Of a DNA stretch of 64,000 bases, positions 49,512-62,902 are shown in pieces. A program made the translations under genes and the position numbers. Source of the DNA: Rosellinia necatrix (lineage: Eukaryota; Ascomycota; Sordariomycetes; Xylariales; Xylariaceae). Location of the stretch: the NCBI GenBank assembly GCA_021209875.1, contig JAGYVD010000001.1, positions 868,001-932,000 on the forward strand, written 5' to 3'. Below the pieces are notes generated by a model. The model searched no databases and was not told the DNA's origin. It saw only the letters and a list, made by a program, of their open reading frames with translations. Numbering within the stretch: the stretch's first letter is position 1; every line of letters starts with the position of its first letter.

Positions 49512-49708
49512 AAATTAGTATAAAAAAAAAAAAAAAGATGCTTTATTAATTCTTTTGCTAAATAAAGAATTTTAATAAGTCTAAAATTAACCCCTGCAGG
49601 AGTAGCCGTAGGCCACCTGTTGCCAGCTGTAGCTTGTGCAACTTATTTAATCTAATAATACACGAGCCGTTAGCTCGATTAATATAGGCCCCTTCGGGGA
49701 CTCTATTA
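49512..49708 (+). mobile_element. Family B short element, copy 2
   Basis: The left third is heavily RIP-mutated (GATTGGTATGAGGG has become AATTAGTATAAAAA), whereas the right end GGCCCCTTCGGGGACTC is intact. It has the same order of hairpins as the other copies. Confidence 0.65.
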
Positions 49709-52700
49709 CTAAAACAATTTTTAAAAACATTTAAATAAATATAATTTAAAAATAATAATATTAAAAATTAAATATTAAAAATATATAAAAAATTTTTTAA
49801 AAGCTATAATAATAGCTGCAAGCTTAACAGCAGCTAAAACTATAAATATAATTAATATATTATTAATTAATACCGGCCTATTATTTAATACGTTTTTAAA
49901 CATTTTATTAATTATTAATTTTAATATTTCTATATTTAAAAATAAAATATATATTTTTAATAAGTTTAAATTATTAAATATGTATTTATAAGCAGACTTT
50001 ATATTAATAACTTTTATTATTACAGCTATTATTTTTAACACGTACTAAAAATACAACGCGATTTAAAAACTAGACCTAATTATAATAAAAACTAATATAA
50101 TCGCTGGAATAATTAACGCGTTAAAATAACATAATATTTTTTTAGCAGGCTTTTTTTTTAACAAAGTTTTTAAAATAGCTAACGCGACTAGTATAACAGA
50201 CGTAATTAACGCGATTTATACAATAAAAGCGCCTGTAGTAAAAACAGGCAAATAATTAAATAAACCGTTAAAGCTTAAAATTTAAAAAGTTTTGTTAATA
50301 TTAAATATAAAAAAACCTAATAAAAAAAATAAAATTAAAGCTTTAAATAAATAATCTATTTATATAAAAAAAAATATTATAGCGCTAAAAATTTTTAAGT
50401 TATTACAGAAAATATTTAATATTTAAAAAAACTAGAGCATTATTAATATACTGCAGAAAAAACAAATAAAAAATTTTTTAGTCGATAATTAGCAACAAAT
50501 AAAGCTAAATTTTTAATTATATCTTTTTAGCGCACGCGATTAAAAAACAGTTAATATAATGTTAAACAAGCTTTATAAACAAAATAAAATAAAATAAATC
50601 GATACTTTTTTTTTATTTATATATTTAATTTTATTATATAGCTTATATATAAAAAAAAATTATATTTACGTCCGGTAGTTAATTTATAAGTTTTAAATAA
50701 AATAACTGTTTTAAACAACTATTTATTGCTGTTATAATTTATAATTATTATTTTAATTAAAAAAAAATATTTAATTATTATAAACGTAATTATTTTTAGT
50801 TATTAATTTATAGTTTATTTTAATTATTAAAACCGATTTATAATAATAAATTTTAAAAATTAAAACGATTAATAATAGTTTTAATAAGATTTTATAACAT
50901 GTTTACATATATTTAACGTTTTATAAATAAATTATTTTGTTTTTATAAATATTATTATAAAGCTTTTATTAATAATATTATTATTTTTTTAAATATTAAA
51001 ACAGATTGTTTAGCTTATTTACGCAACATTTTTATGCTGTTTAATAAAAAAAAAATTTTTTTATTGCTAAAAAAAACTTTTATTGCATATTTTTTTGTTA
51101 AACAGTTAAGCTTTTAAATAAACGCCCTAGGTCTATTAATAATAAAAGAACAACTAGCAGTATTTAAACACTTTAAATTTTTAACTAATTAAAAGCTTTA
51201 AAACTATATTTAAAAAATATAAGATTTTTTATATATTATTACTATATTATATTAAAGTTGTAGAACTTTTATAAAAACGTAAAACAGAATTATTTAATAA
51301 AAAACGTAAAACAGGACAATATAAAATTAATAATTATAACAAGCGTTAAATATATTATTAGTTTATATATTTTAAACTAATTATAGCTAAAATAAAATTA
51401 TTTAAAGCTTTTAAAACTTAATATGTTTATATATTATATTTTATTATTATAATTTTATAAAAATATTATATATATAAATAAATAGCTTGTTAAAAAAAGT
51501 TTTAAAATAATATTGTTTTATATTAAAAATAAATATATATAAAAACTAAAATTAATAATTTTAAATATATAAATATTGCTGGTAATATTTTTAAGTTGTT
51601 ATTTGTTATAATTAAAAATAAAATATAAACTTTTAAGCGAGAAATAGTTTATATAATATAAATATATTAACGTTTATAAATTATAATTAAAGTTTTAACT
51701 AATTTAATAGTTTTTTATTAATTATTTAATAATAAAAATATATTAAACTAAATTAAGCTTAATAATAAATTTATTAACCGTATAAATAAATTTTTAATTA
51801 ACACGTTTATATATTTATTATAATATAAACTATAAGTGTATTATATATAAAATAAATTAAACTTTGTTTTAAATATATTTAATTAATTAAAAATATTACA
51901 GACTTAATAAATATTAAAAAAAATAATTTAAACCAATAAAAACTAGTATTAAATAATATATAAATAATATATTTAGAACTAATAATAAAAAAACAGTAAA
52001 AGCTGAAATTATAACAGATTATATTAAAGATTTTAAATATTAAAAGTTTTAAAACGATTCGTAAAAGCAATAAAAACGTTGTAAATTTTTTAAGCTTAAA
52101 TATTTTTTATAATCGTAAATAATTTATTATATAATATTAACTAAAAAATAAACATAAATTATATATACTTAAAAATAAAAAGCTAAATTTTTAATAATAA
52201 TATATAATAATAAATATTATTTTAGCAGATAATATATAATAAAAATTAAAGCTTTATAGAATTAAATTAAAATTTATAAAATAAAAACATTTTTAAATTA
52301 TTATAACAGATGTAAGTTATATAGTACTAGCAAAAAAGCCGTATAATAATTATTAACTTATTTAATTAAAAATATTAAGCCGATAAAAATAATTATAATA
52401 AATTTTATTATAAGCTTATTTAAAATATTATTTTTAGTTATACTGTAGTAATTAAAGAAATTTAACTATTATAACGTATTAATAATAATAATATATATTA
52501 TATTAAAACGTTTATTATTTATTTTAAGCAACAAAAAATATTTCGTTAAAAATTAAGCAAAAGTATTAATTAAATAATTTTTATTATCTGATTAAAATAT
52601 ATTAAGCAGTATTATTTTCGATTAAAATTATAAATTTATTTTTAAATTTTAAATAAAGCTTTAAAAACTATAAAAATAAAACTTTTAATAACAACTTTTA

Positions 52701-53607
52701 TTATTTATAAAATAATAGTTTATTTAAATAAAAAATTAAACCGTAGAAATCGTTATTTAGTATTATATATATATATATTTAAACCGCAATTAAATAAATA
52801 TATTATTATTTCTGCAGTAAAACTTAAATAAAACGTACTTAAAACTTATTAAGTTATTAGCTTATAAACAGCTTTTTAAATTTTAGTTATTTAAACTAAA
52901 TAATTTTTTAATAATATAAAAATAAATATAATTATTAAAAATATTTAATTTATATAAAAACATTTTTATAAAAATATAAAATTAGTTATAAATTTTATAG
53001 CAGCAGGTATAAAATAATATTATAATAATAAGCATAAATTAATAAAATTTAATATAAAAATATAATATATTTAAAACTTTATTTAAAATATTATTTTTTA
53101 AAAAGCTGTTTAAAAATATTTTTAATAGCGTGTAAAACTATAAAAATTAAAAAAAGTTAATAAATTAGCTTATAAATTAAAATTGCTAAAAACTTTTAAT
53201 ATTTATTTTATTATTTTAATTGTGTATTTATTATTTAAAAACACTAGTAAAAATTTTTTTTACTAGAAAATATTAGCATTAAAGCTAGTGTTTAAAAAGC
53301 AGAACTTAAAAAAAAAAGCAACTTATTTAAAATCGAAATAATTTTTAAACATTAAACAAATTATACTAAAAACAGATTTAATAATTTTATTAAATAAAAA
53401 AAATACGGTTATAAAAACAACTAGTAAAAATTGGAATAGCAACTATGTAGTATTAAAAAACTAATTAAAAAATACTAAAAGCGAAAAAAAAATAAACCTC
53501 GGCTAAAAAAAATTAAAAAAAAGCTATAGCTAACTTTATAAACAGTAAAAAAAAATTATATAGTTATTAAAAATAATAACGTTTTATTATAGCTTTAGTA
53601 TTTAACA

Positions 53608-53789
53608 TAGTTAAAAAAAAAAAAGCTTTTTATTTAGCTAGCGCAGCTAGTTAAATAAAAATTATATAGATTAAATAAAGTATTAGGCTAAGACTTCTAG
53701 TCCCTGCAGGACCAGAAGCCTTTTCTTCTTTAATTTTACATCACATTTTTACAGACTTAATACCACACCACCTTTAGTAAACCCTATTA
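53608..53789 (+). mobile_element. Family C short element, copy 2
   Basis: It aligns end to end with 37831-38012. Here the left half including the hairpin is RIP-mutated, and the right half (CATCACATTTTTACAGACTT and after) is nearly intact, the reverse of copy 1. Confidence 0.6.
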
Positions 53790-56700
53790 AAAAAGTTTTA
53801 TATATAATATATTATATATTTAAAAAAAAACAGAATTAATAAATAATTATTATTATACGTGTTAAAAAAAATAAATTAAATAAACAACTTTAATAAACAG
53901 GTTAAATATGCTTATTATAAGTTATAAACTATGCGTAATAATATTTATATATTAATAGTTAAAATAGTTTTTATTTATTATTAATTATTAATTATTTCTG
54001 CTATAAGTTTTGTTTTTTTAACGCGTTTAACATATATTTCTTTAAAAATAACTGGCTTGTTTTTATTAAAAGCTTTTATTAGTTCGGCGGCGTTTTATAT
54101 AAATAATATTTTAAAATATTATTAATTATATAAAGCTTTATATTTTTTTTATTAAACAAAATATTTTAATATTAAATATTTACTAGCTTTATTAATCTAT
54201 TAAGCTAATATAGTTTTAATTTTATAAAAAATAAAACCGTCTGTGTTTTTTTTAATATATATACGCTTAAAACGCTTTTTTTTTTAATTAAAAAAGTTTA
54301 GTTTTAATAGCGCTAAAAATAAATATATAATAAATATAACTTAATATACACGCTAATATTGAAAAAATTTAATTTATATACTAGCTTATTTATTTTTATA
54401 ATATAATAAATAGTTTTATCTGTTATTATAACTATTTTTGCAAAAGTTTTTTAAATAAGTAATATTTTTATATAAATATAAAAAACTTTTTATTTATTTA
54501 AAATTAAATTAAATTATATTTAATATTATAACAGATTTTATATTAGCTGCTGTAAATTAAATTATTATTTTTATATTTTTTAATATAATTAGCAGTAAAA
54601 TTAAAATTAATTAATTTATAAAGTATTTTTATAATTAATAAAAACTTTATATTTTAAAGCTTAATATTATTTTATTAAAACTTTTTTACTGCTATTAATT
54701 TAATATTATTAAAATTATATTATAATATTAAAATAATATTTATTTATAACGTTTTAAAAATATAATATAATAATAAATAATAATTTTAATATTTTAATAA
54801 CGTTTTTGTTTTAACTATAAATTTAAAAATAATAATTTATTATTATTTTTAGCAACATATTTATTTTAGTTTATAGAGTTTATTAAAATTTAAACATAAA
54901 TTTTAAGTTTTTATTTAAAATAATTTTATTAATATATTTTCATTATATAATAATAATATAAATATAAAAACTTTTATTTATTTTTTAGTTTTATATATAG
55001 CATTTTAAATATTAATAGTGTTTTTTAAAAATTTATAAATAACCGCTATAAAAACGTTATAAGCTATATAACTTTTATTTTTTAAAAATATTTACTGCTA
55101 AAACTTTTAATAAATTAATAATAAAATTTATTATAATAATATAATATAACTGTAGTAGTTTTATAATAAGTTTTAATTTTTTAATAGTTTTTGTTAATTA
55201 ATTATATATTTAAAATATTAAAAACAGTATTAAATATATTTAAAAATTTATTTTAAAAGCTTATAAATAATAAATTTTATAGTTTATAATATATTTTTAA
55301 AAACTAAAATAATATTTTTATTATATGCTATTTATAACAGCTGTTATTAATAATTAGCTAAAATATATAATTTTATTTTATTTTAAATGTTTATGGCATA
55401 AAATAATTTATTTTAAATTTTATATAAAAATAAACTTATAGCTGGCTATAATAAAAACTAATTTTTTAAATAATTATATATTTGCTGCAGTTGTTTTTTA
55501 TATTATTTGCTTATTTTTTATTATTTTAATAAAGCAAAAGTTTTTTATAGTTTTAAATAAGTTTTTTTTTAAATGTTATTTATTTTAATTTTTATAGCTA
55601 TAATATAACCAAAGTTTTCGGTAATATTTTCAAAAGTTCTTTAGTTTTTATTATTTTAAATAATAGTATTATTAGCGTTATAAACTGTTAATAATTTTAA
55701 AAAACGTTTAATATTAAATTAAATCGATTTAATATATAGCAAATATTTAATTAAAATTAAAATAAATATATAAACGTTATTATTAATTTAATATTTAATT
55801 TTAAAACATTAACTAATTTTAAGCTTATTTATTTATAATGCTCTATATAATAAAATAGTTTATTAGTACTACTACTAATAATATATAAGATTATATCTGC
55901 GCTTATAATTAATAATATGTTTAAATTAAAATAAATATTTTTAATTTAATAAATTAATAAATTATTTTTATTATATAAAAGTTTTGCTTAAAAATAAAAT
56001 AAGTTTAATATTATTAATAAAATTTTTTTATTATTTTATATAAAGCTTAAATAAAAGCTATTATTTTATATTTTTGCTTATAAAAATATTAAGCTTAATA
56101 AAAAACTGTTTTTTATAGTTTTAATGTTTAAAATAGCTTATATTTATAAGCTAGTTCTAAATAATTTTAAAGCTTTAAATTTTTAGGTTAGTTAATTTAA
56201 ATATAATTTTTACTGTTTAACGCTGTTGTGCTAAAATCGTTTTAAAAATAGTTTTTGCTGTTCTAGCTTTTATTAATAATTTTTTTTTTTTTTTTGCAAT
56301 AATAAAAGCTTTTATTAACACTATAAAATAAACTTTTAAAAAATTTTATTATTTTAATATATATTTCTTAGTTTGCAAAAATTATTAATAGTTTAAGTTT
56401 TTAAATAGCTTTAATTTAATTATTAATAATTATAAAGCTAAAGCTGTTTATTAAAAATTTAACAGTTTATTATAAAATATACTATAAAAATTTTATTAGT
56501 TTTAAGCTAAAATTAATATTATTAAATATTTAAAAAGAATTTTAATATATTTATAATATTTATTAACAGTTTTAAAAATATAATAACGTTATTAATATAT
56601 TTAGTTATAAATCGGCTATATAATATAAAAATATTGTTTATAAATCGTTAAATATAGCTTAAATTATTTTTAAATTTTATTAATATAATTTTAAATATAT

Positions 56701-59657
56701 AAAAACTTTTAAAAAATAACAACTATTCTGCTTTAATAGCATAGCTATATTAATAATTAATAAAAAATTTAAAACAATTAATTATTATAATATATTAATA
56801 TTTTTAAGTCTAGCTATAATAGCTTTTTATATTAATAATAAATAAGCGTTAAATATAATAATTTTGTTTAATAATTAAAAGTCTATTATTATATAATTTT
56901 TTTTATTGTTTATATAACGCTATATAATAAATATCAGATATTTAAATAATATTAGTTGCTTTATAAAATTAAGTTTACCGTTTTAATATATAAATTTAAA
57001 CTATTTATCTGCGATTTTTTAATTTTTAATTTTTAATATATATAGCTTTGCTATATTAAAAATTTAATTTTATTATTTATTAACTAAGTTTATTTATATT
57101 ATATTATTTTTGTTTATTTTAATAATATTTTTTGTCCGCCAGGTCTTATGTTTTTTTAAAAATATTTTTAGCTTTGTTGCAAATATATTATCTAAAGCAT
57201 ATATATACACCTTGTCTTTAGTTTTTATTTAAAACATTAATTTCAGCTTTTATGTTTTAAAAACTAGTTTTTTAAATATATTAAACTTAATATATTTTAT
57301 TATATTTTAAATATTATTGTTAAACTATTGAATAGTTTTAAATAAAACAAAAGCTTTTTAAACATATTAAACTTTTATAATATATAAAAATTATTAATAA
57401 ATTTTTTAACGTTAACGCAGCTGCTATTAAGTTTTTTTTTTATATAATATATACATAATTATTATTTTAATAATTTAATATTATATTTATTTACGTTTTT
57501 ATTATATAATAATATTTTAATAAGTTTAATTAATAAAAAAACAGCTTTTAAGCTTAGAAAAACATTATTGTTTTTAATGCTTTTATAATTATTTATATAA
57601 ATATATAATTTTAATAAAATTATTATTATTTTATCGTAAAAATTAATATAAGCAATTAATATTATAGTTATAATATATAATAATATTATAATATTAACTG
57701 TTGTTATAACATATTGTTTTATTAGCTATTTTTAATATTAATTTTTATAAGTATAACAATATTATTACAGTTTTTAAATATAACCGATTTTTATAAAAAT
57801 TAATAATAATTTTGTTTATATTTATAAAGTTTATTTTTAACAGTAAGTTTAGCTTTAATTTATTTATAATTTAAGCTTTAATTTAAAAACTTTTAATTTA
57901 AATATATAATGTATTTTTTAGCAATATTTAGTTAAAATTAGGTTTTTTCTACAAAAATAACTAAACTTCTGATTTTATTTATTATTATTAGCTATTTAAA
58001 CTATATTTTTTTATATATAATATAAATTAATTTAGCTAGTTTTATATTATTATTATTATAAAACTGCTAACATTAAAACATATTATAGTAATTTTATTTA
58101 TATTATTAATTATAACTTATAATTAAAAATATATATTTTTATTAAATATTATTTAATATTATATATATTATATTAAATATTTTATTAGCTAAAAAGCTTT
58201 TGTTTTATTTAACTTAAACTAACTATTTTTTAGTAATTATAACAATAGTTTTTATGTTATATATTATTTTTAATTATATAAACAAAAAACAGTTTTATTT
58301 AAAAATTATATATTATAATAATAGTATTATATAACGTTTAGTTTTTTTATTAAGCATTTAATAAGTTTATATTAAAAAAATCAGATAAATAGTATTATTT
58401 TTTTAGTTTTTTATTAAAATATTTAATAAAAAGTTCTTTTTTAATTTTTTATTATAATATATTTATGCTGTAATAAGTTTTATTTTTAAGTTTTTAATTA
58501 ATTATTATTAACAGGTAATAATATTTTATTATTAATATTAGCGTAATTTTTTTAAAAATTTGTTATAGTTATACTTATTTATAAATTTTTTTTTAAATAG
58601 TTTTTATATTTAATAATAAGTTTTATGTTTTTATTTATTATAATTTTTCTATGTTTTTATAAATGATACAACGTTTTATATTTAATATATAGTTTTTATT
58701 TTAAAATTATTATAAAAGAAAATTTTATTATATATTTAAAATCTAATATAGTTTTATATATTATTATAGTTTTAAAAGCGTTTTTAGTTTTTATAAGTTT
58801 TTTTATAATTTCTGCGATTATATTGCGCTATAAAATTGCTATTTTCTTTATTTTTTTAATTAAAAAAGTATTGTTTATTAATTTTTATACTAAAAAATAA
58901 GAGTTTTAATAATAAAAAAAATAAAAAGTTATACAAAAAAAAAAATTGCTTTTTTTTTATTATAATGCAGCAATATAATTTTATATATTTTTTTTTTTTA
59001 ATATAGTTAAAAACTAGTTTAAGCTAATAAATATTATTAGTTTTTATATAACTGTTATAAATTTAAATAAAGCTAGTTTTATATATAATTATAAAATTAT
59101 ATATTTAAAATAAAACTTAACTTTTAACAGCTTTTAATTATAAATTTAGCTTATGTTTAAATTAATATTTTGTATAATATTAGCTGCTTATTATAAAACT
59201 AAATAAACGTTTATTTAATAGCGTCTGCAGTGTTTTTATAATATTTTATTTTAAGTTTATTTAATATATATTTAAAACTAGCGCTTATTATTGTTTTAAT
59301 AAAATTATTTAATATATTTATATATTAAAGCTGAATATTGTTTTAAAATAGCTAAAAAAAGTTATTTTGTAATATTTTTGTTTTAATAAAATCTAAAGCA
59401 ATTTATCTTATTAAAGCTGCAAAAAATAAATATTTTTTTGTAAATATTTTTTGACCAAAATATAATTATTTATACCGAAAATATTTAATAAGTTAAAATA
59501 AAAATATTTTATTAAATAAATTTTTATATTTAATTATTATTTAATATAAAAGCTAGTTGTTTAAAAATAATATTAGCTGTTTTAAATATATTATTTATTA
59601 TATTTTTAATGTTGTTATTTTATATAAAAACTTGTATTATTATAACTATTTTTATTA

Positions 59658-59912
59658 TCATGGGCAGTGCCCATAAGGAAGTATCGGCGCACGGGCCGAT
59701 ACGGGCAAACTGCCACACACCCCTATCCCGAACAATTGCCGAATAGCTCGTGAACTAACCACCAAACCTAGACTAGTACAACTAGAACTGACCAGCTTTA
59801 TAAAACTGCGTCTTACGAGCCACGCACACACTGTTCATAACTTCTGCTACTTAGCTAGAAAATAGACCTTATTTGCTACCCTGATAAGTGTACCTTCAGG
59901 CATAGCCCATCA
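59658..59912 (+). mobile_element. Family A element, short form (A2)
   Basis: A 255-bp, almost unmutated element. The ends TCATGGGCAGTGCC and GGCATAGCCCATCA are imperfect inverted repeats (11 of 14 positions). Internal hairpins are ATGGGCA/TGCCCAT (59660-59674) and GTATCGGC/GCCGATAC (59681-59702). It has no coding capacity. It looks like a miniature inverted-repeat element. Confidence 0.65.
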
Positions 59913-60926
59913 TATTTATTATATAACGTTAGAAATTTTTATTAAATAATGCTTAAAAAAACAAGTTTAAAAATAATAAAAATAAAAATAATCGTAATAA
60001 TAGGTTAAATAATAAAAATAATAAAGATATTAATAAAAAAAAAGTCTGTTTTTTTAAGCTTTATAATACTATATTTTTAATGCTTTTAATATAAAAATAG
60101 TTTTAATTTTAAAGTTTAAAAAAAATAAGTTTAAATAAATTTATTTAAACAATAAAATAAAAAGTTTATATATTACTGTTTTTAATAAAATAAGCTTATT
60201 AGTTTTATTTATAGCTTATTAAACATTATATATATTAATTATTTATTGTTTTAAATATAGCTTAAATTAAATGTTTTAAATTTTATTATATTTTTTTTTA
60301 AAAAAATAATAAAAGTTTAAAACTTGTCGCGTTTAAAATTAAAATTTAAAATTTTAATAAATAATAACTAGTTTATTTTTAAATTTAAAATATTATATAA
60401 TTGTTTTAAAAAAGCGGTTATTTAATAATAAAAATAATATTTTATTAATTTTAATAAATTTATAAAACTAAAAGCTTTTATTAATAAAAAATAAAACTAT
60501 AAAAAATTAAGCTGTTATTACAGCAAAATAAAAAAATGTTATAAATAAAAATACTTTTAAATTATATATTATTTTTAAATTATATATTTATATTTAAATT
60601 ATAAAGTTTTATTAAAAGTTTTGCAAATAATAAGTTAATATTAATAATTATAAAGTTTATTAATAATAAACTATAAAAGTTTAATAATAACGTAATAACT
60701 TAAAAAAAAAAAAAAGCTAAAGCTTGTCGGAATAAAAAAAACAAGTATTTCGACATAAAAAAAAAAAGCTGTTAAAAATCAAGCTTGGCAAAAAAAACGT
60801 ATTTTTAATTAAATTAAGCAGAATATATTTAAAAAAAACAAGTCTGCCAAAAGGCTGACCGTTCCGTATAAAAAGAAAAAAAAAAAGAAGAAAGATTAAC
60901 CGAGGTCGCTAGCTATTATATAATAG

Positions 60927-61125
60927 GCATCAGATAGTTAGAAAAAAATAAAGATTTAATTGAACTATTTATTTTTAAATAACTAATATATAGGAATTCT
61001 TGAAAGCTTTTAGAAAAAAAAGCTTTACTAAAGAAAGCTTCCTAAAGGAAGGCTTCCTAAAAGAAGGTTTCTGACGGGAGATAGTTCCTCCCAGAGATGG
61101 CTTCACATTCAGGCATAGCCCATCA
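60927..61125 (+). mobile_element. Family A 3' portion (E2)
   Basis: It matches the second half of the 33651-34096 element and ends TTCAGGCATAGCCCATCA, the same right end as the 59658 copy. It contains CTTCC/GGAAG and GGGAG/CTCCC hairpins. It is nearly free of RIP in its right half. The left half of family A is missing or unrecognisable upstream. Confidence 0.55.
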
Positions 61126-61886
61126 CAATAATTAAAAAGCTTTAAAATAGTTTATGAAATAAAAAAAATAATAAAAAATTAAATAAAATTAGTTATAAAT
61201 ATTTAAAAGCTTTAGTTAAGCTGTTTATATTAAAATAAATTATAAAATATTTTTATTAAAAAATTCTTGCAGTATTAATACTGTTTAATAATATAATAAA
61301 ATTAAACTTTTAATTTTATTAATAACGTAGCTTTTATTTATTTTAAGCTTATAGCCCTATAAAAAATTAAAAATTTATTTTTTAGCTGTATTTTAATAAA
61401 TTTATTAATAATTTATTCTGCTATTAATATAAACTATAATTTAATATTTTTAATAGCTTGTTATTTATAAACAAATTTTAATTAAATAATTATATACTTA
61501 ATATTAATATAATATAATAAATTATTAACTAATATTATAGCTTTTAATTATTATTATAAATAATAATTGTTTTAATTTTATTATTAGCATTTAATTTTTT
61601 TAGCAGTAGCTGCAACTAAATAGTTTTTTTAATAGCTTATATTTAGCCGATATATTTATTATGCTTTATAAAATAATAAAAATATAATAGCTTATTATTT
61701 TAAGCTTTAATTAATAGCGCTACTACTTATTAAAAAAATATAGCCAGAAGTTAACTTTTATATTTTTTAATTTTTAATATAATTAATATTAATATAGCCG
61801 GTAAAACTTTTTAAAGCTTTATAATAAACTAATTTTAAATCTGCTATTTTTTTTTAAATATTTAAATATATATTTAACAGCTATGA

Positions 61887-62086
61887 GAAGATTGGTATGA
61901 GGGTGGAAAGAAAGATGCCTCTATTAATTCCTCTGCTAGGTGGGGAATTCTAGTAAGTCTAGAATTAACCCCTGCAGGGGTGGCCGTGGGCCACCTGTTG
62001 CCAGCCGTAGCCTGTGCAACCTATCTAATCTAATAATACACGAGCCGTTGGCTCGATTGATATGGGCCCCTTCGGGGACTCTATCA
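61887..62086 (+). mobile_element. Family B short element, copy 3 (least mutated)
   Basis: Best-preserved member. Ordered hairpins: AATTCTAG/CTAGAATT (61946-61966), the 12-bp palindrome CCCCTGCAGGGG (61969-61980), GTGGCC/GGCCAC (61980-61994), GTTGC/GCAAC (61997-62020), CGAGCC/GGCTCG (62041-62055) and CCCC/GGGG (62067-62077). It ends CTCTATCA. It has no reading frame. Confidence 0.7.
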
Positions 62087-62648
62087 AGCTATAATATAAT
62101 TTTTATTAAGCTTTGCTAAAAAATAACTATAAAATAATATTAAAAATATAATATTTAGTTTTATTTTAAATATAATATATATTAACAAGCCGATAGTTTT
62201 TATATATTAACTTTTATTTTTATTAAACATAATAAAATTTATAAATAAAACTTTAAATAGTTTTAGTTTTATAAAAATAACGTTTAAAATATATTTTTAT
62301 ATATCAAAGTTTTTAATATTTTTTTAATATAAACATTTTATTTTAAATAAATCGTCTGGTTAAAACAGTTTTTTTTAATTATTATTTTTAAATAATATAA
62401 ACATAGGCTTAAGTTTATTATTTTAAAACGTTTATTTAACGTTTGTTTAAGCTTGTTAACTTTTAATTTTACAAGTTTAACTATTAATAAGTTGTTTATA
62501 TATACTATTATATATAAATAGTTTTTAATAAAGACTTTAATATTTATATTTAATAATATAAAGCTTAGTTTTTTTAAAAACGCGGAAAAAATATTATATT
62601 AAATTCTTAGAAACTGTTTTAATTTATAAAATGTTTTATTTAAGCATA

Positions 62649-62902
62649 TAATAGGCTATGCCTGAAGGTATATTTATTAAAGTAGTAAATAAAGTTTATT
62701 TTTTAGCTAAGTAGCAGAAGTTATAAATAATATATGTATAGCTTATAAAACGTAGTTTTATAAAGCTGGTTAGTTTTAGTTATATTAGTTTAAGTTTAAT
62801 CGTTAATTTATAAGCTATTTAATAATTATTTAAAATAAAAATATATAATAGTTAGTTTATATTAGCTTATATGTTAATATTTTTTATAAGCACTGCTTAT
62901 AA
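62649..62902 (-). mobile_element. Family A element, short form, heavily RIP-ed (A3)
   Basis: A reverse-oriented 254-bp copy. It begins TAATAGGCTATGCC and ends AGCACTGCTTATAA, which are the reverse complements of both ends of the 59658 copy after C-to-T changes on either strand. The interior aligns (AGCAGAAGTTATAAA, TTTTATAAAGCTGGTTAG) with many transitions. Confidence 0.6.

Noticed and set aside
49775..50041. 88-codon minus-strand frame in the AT block
   Set aside because: It is possibly a RIP-ed fragment of an old coding region, but nothing in it can be recognised.
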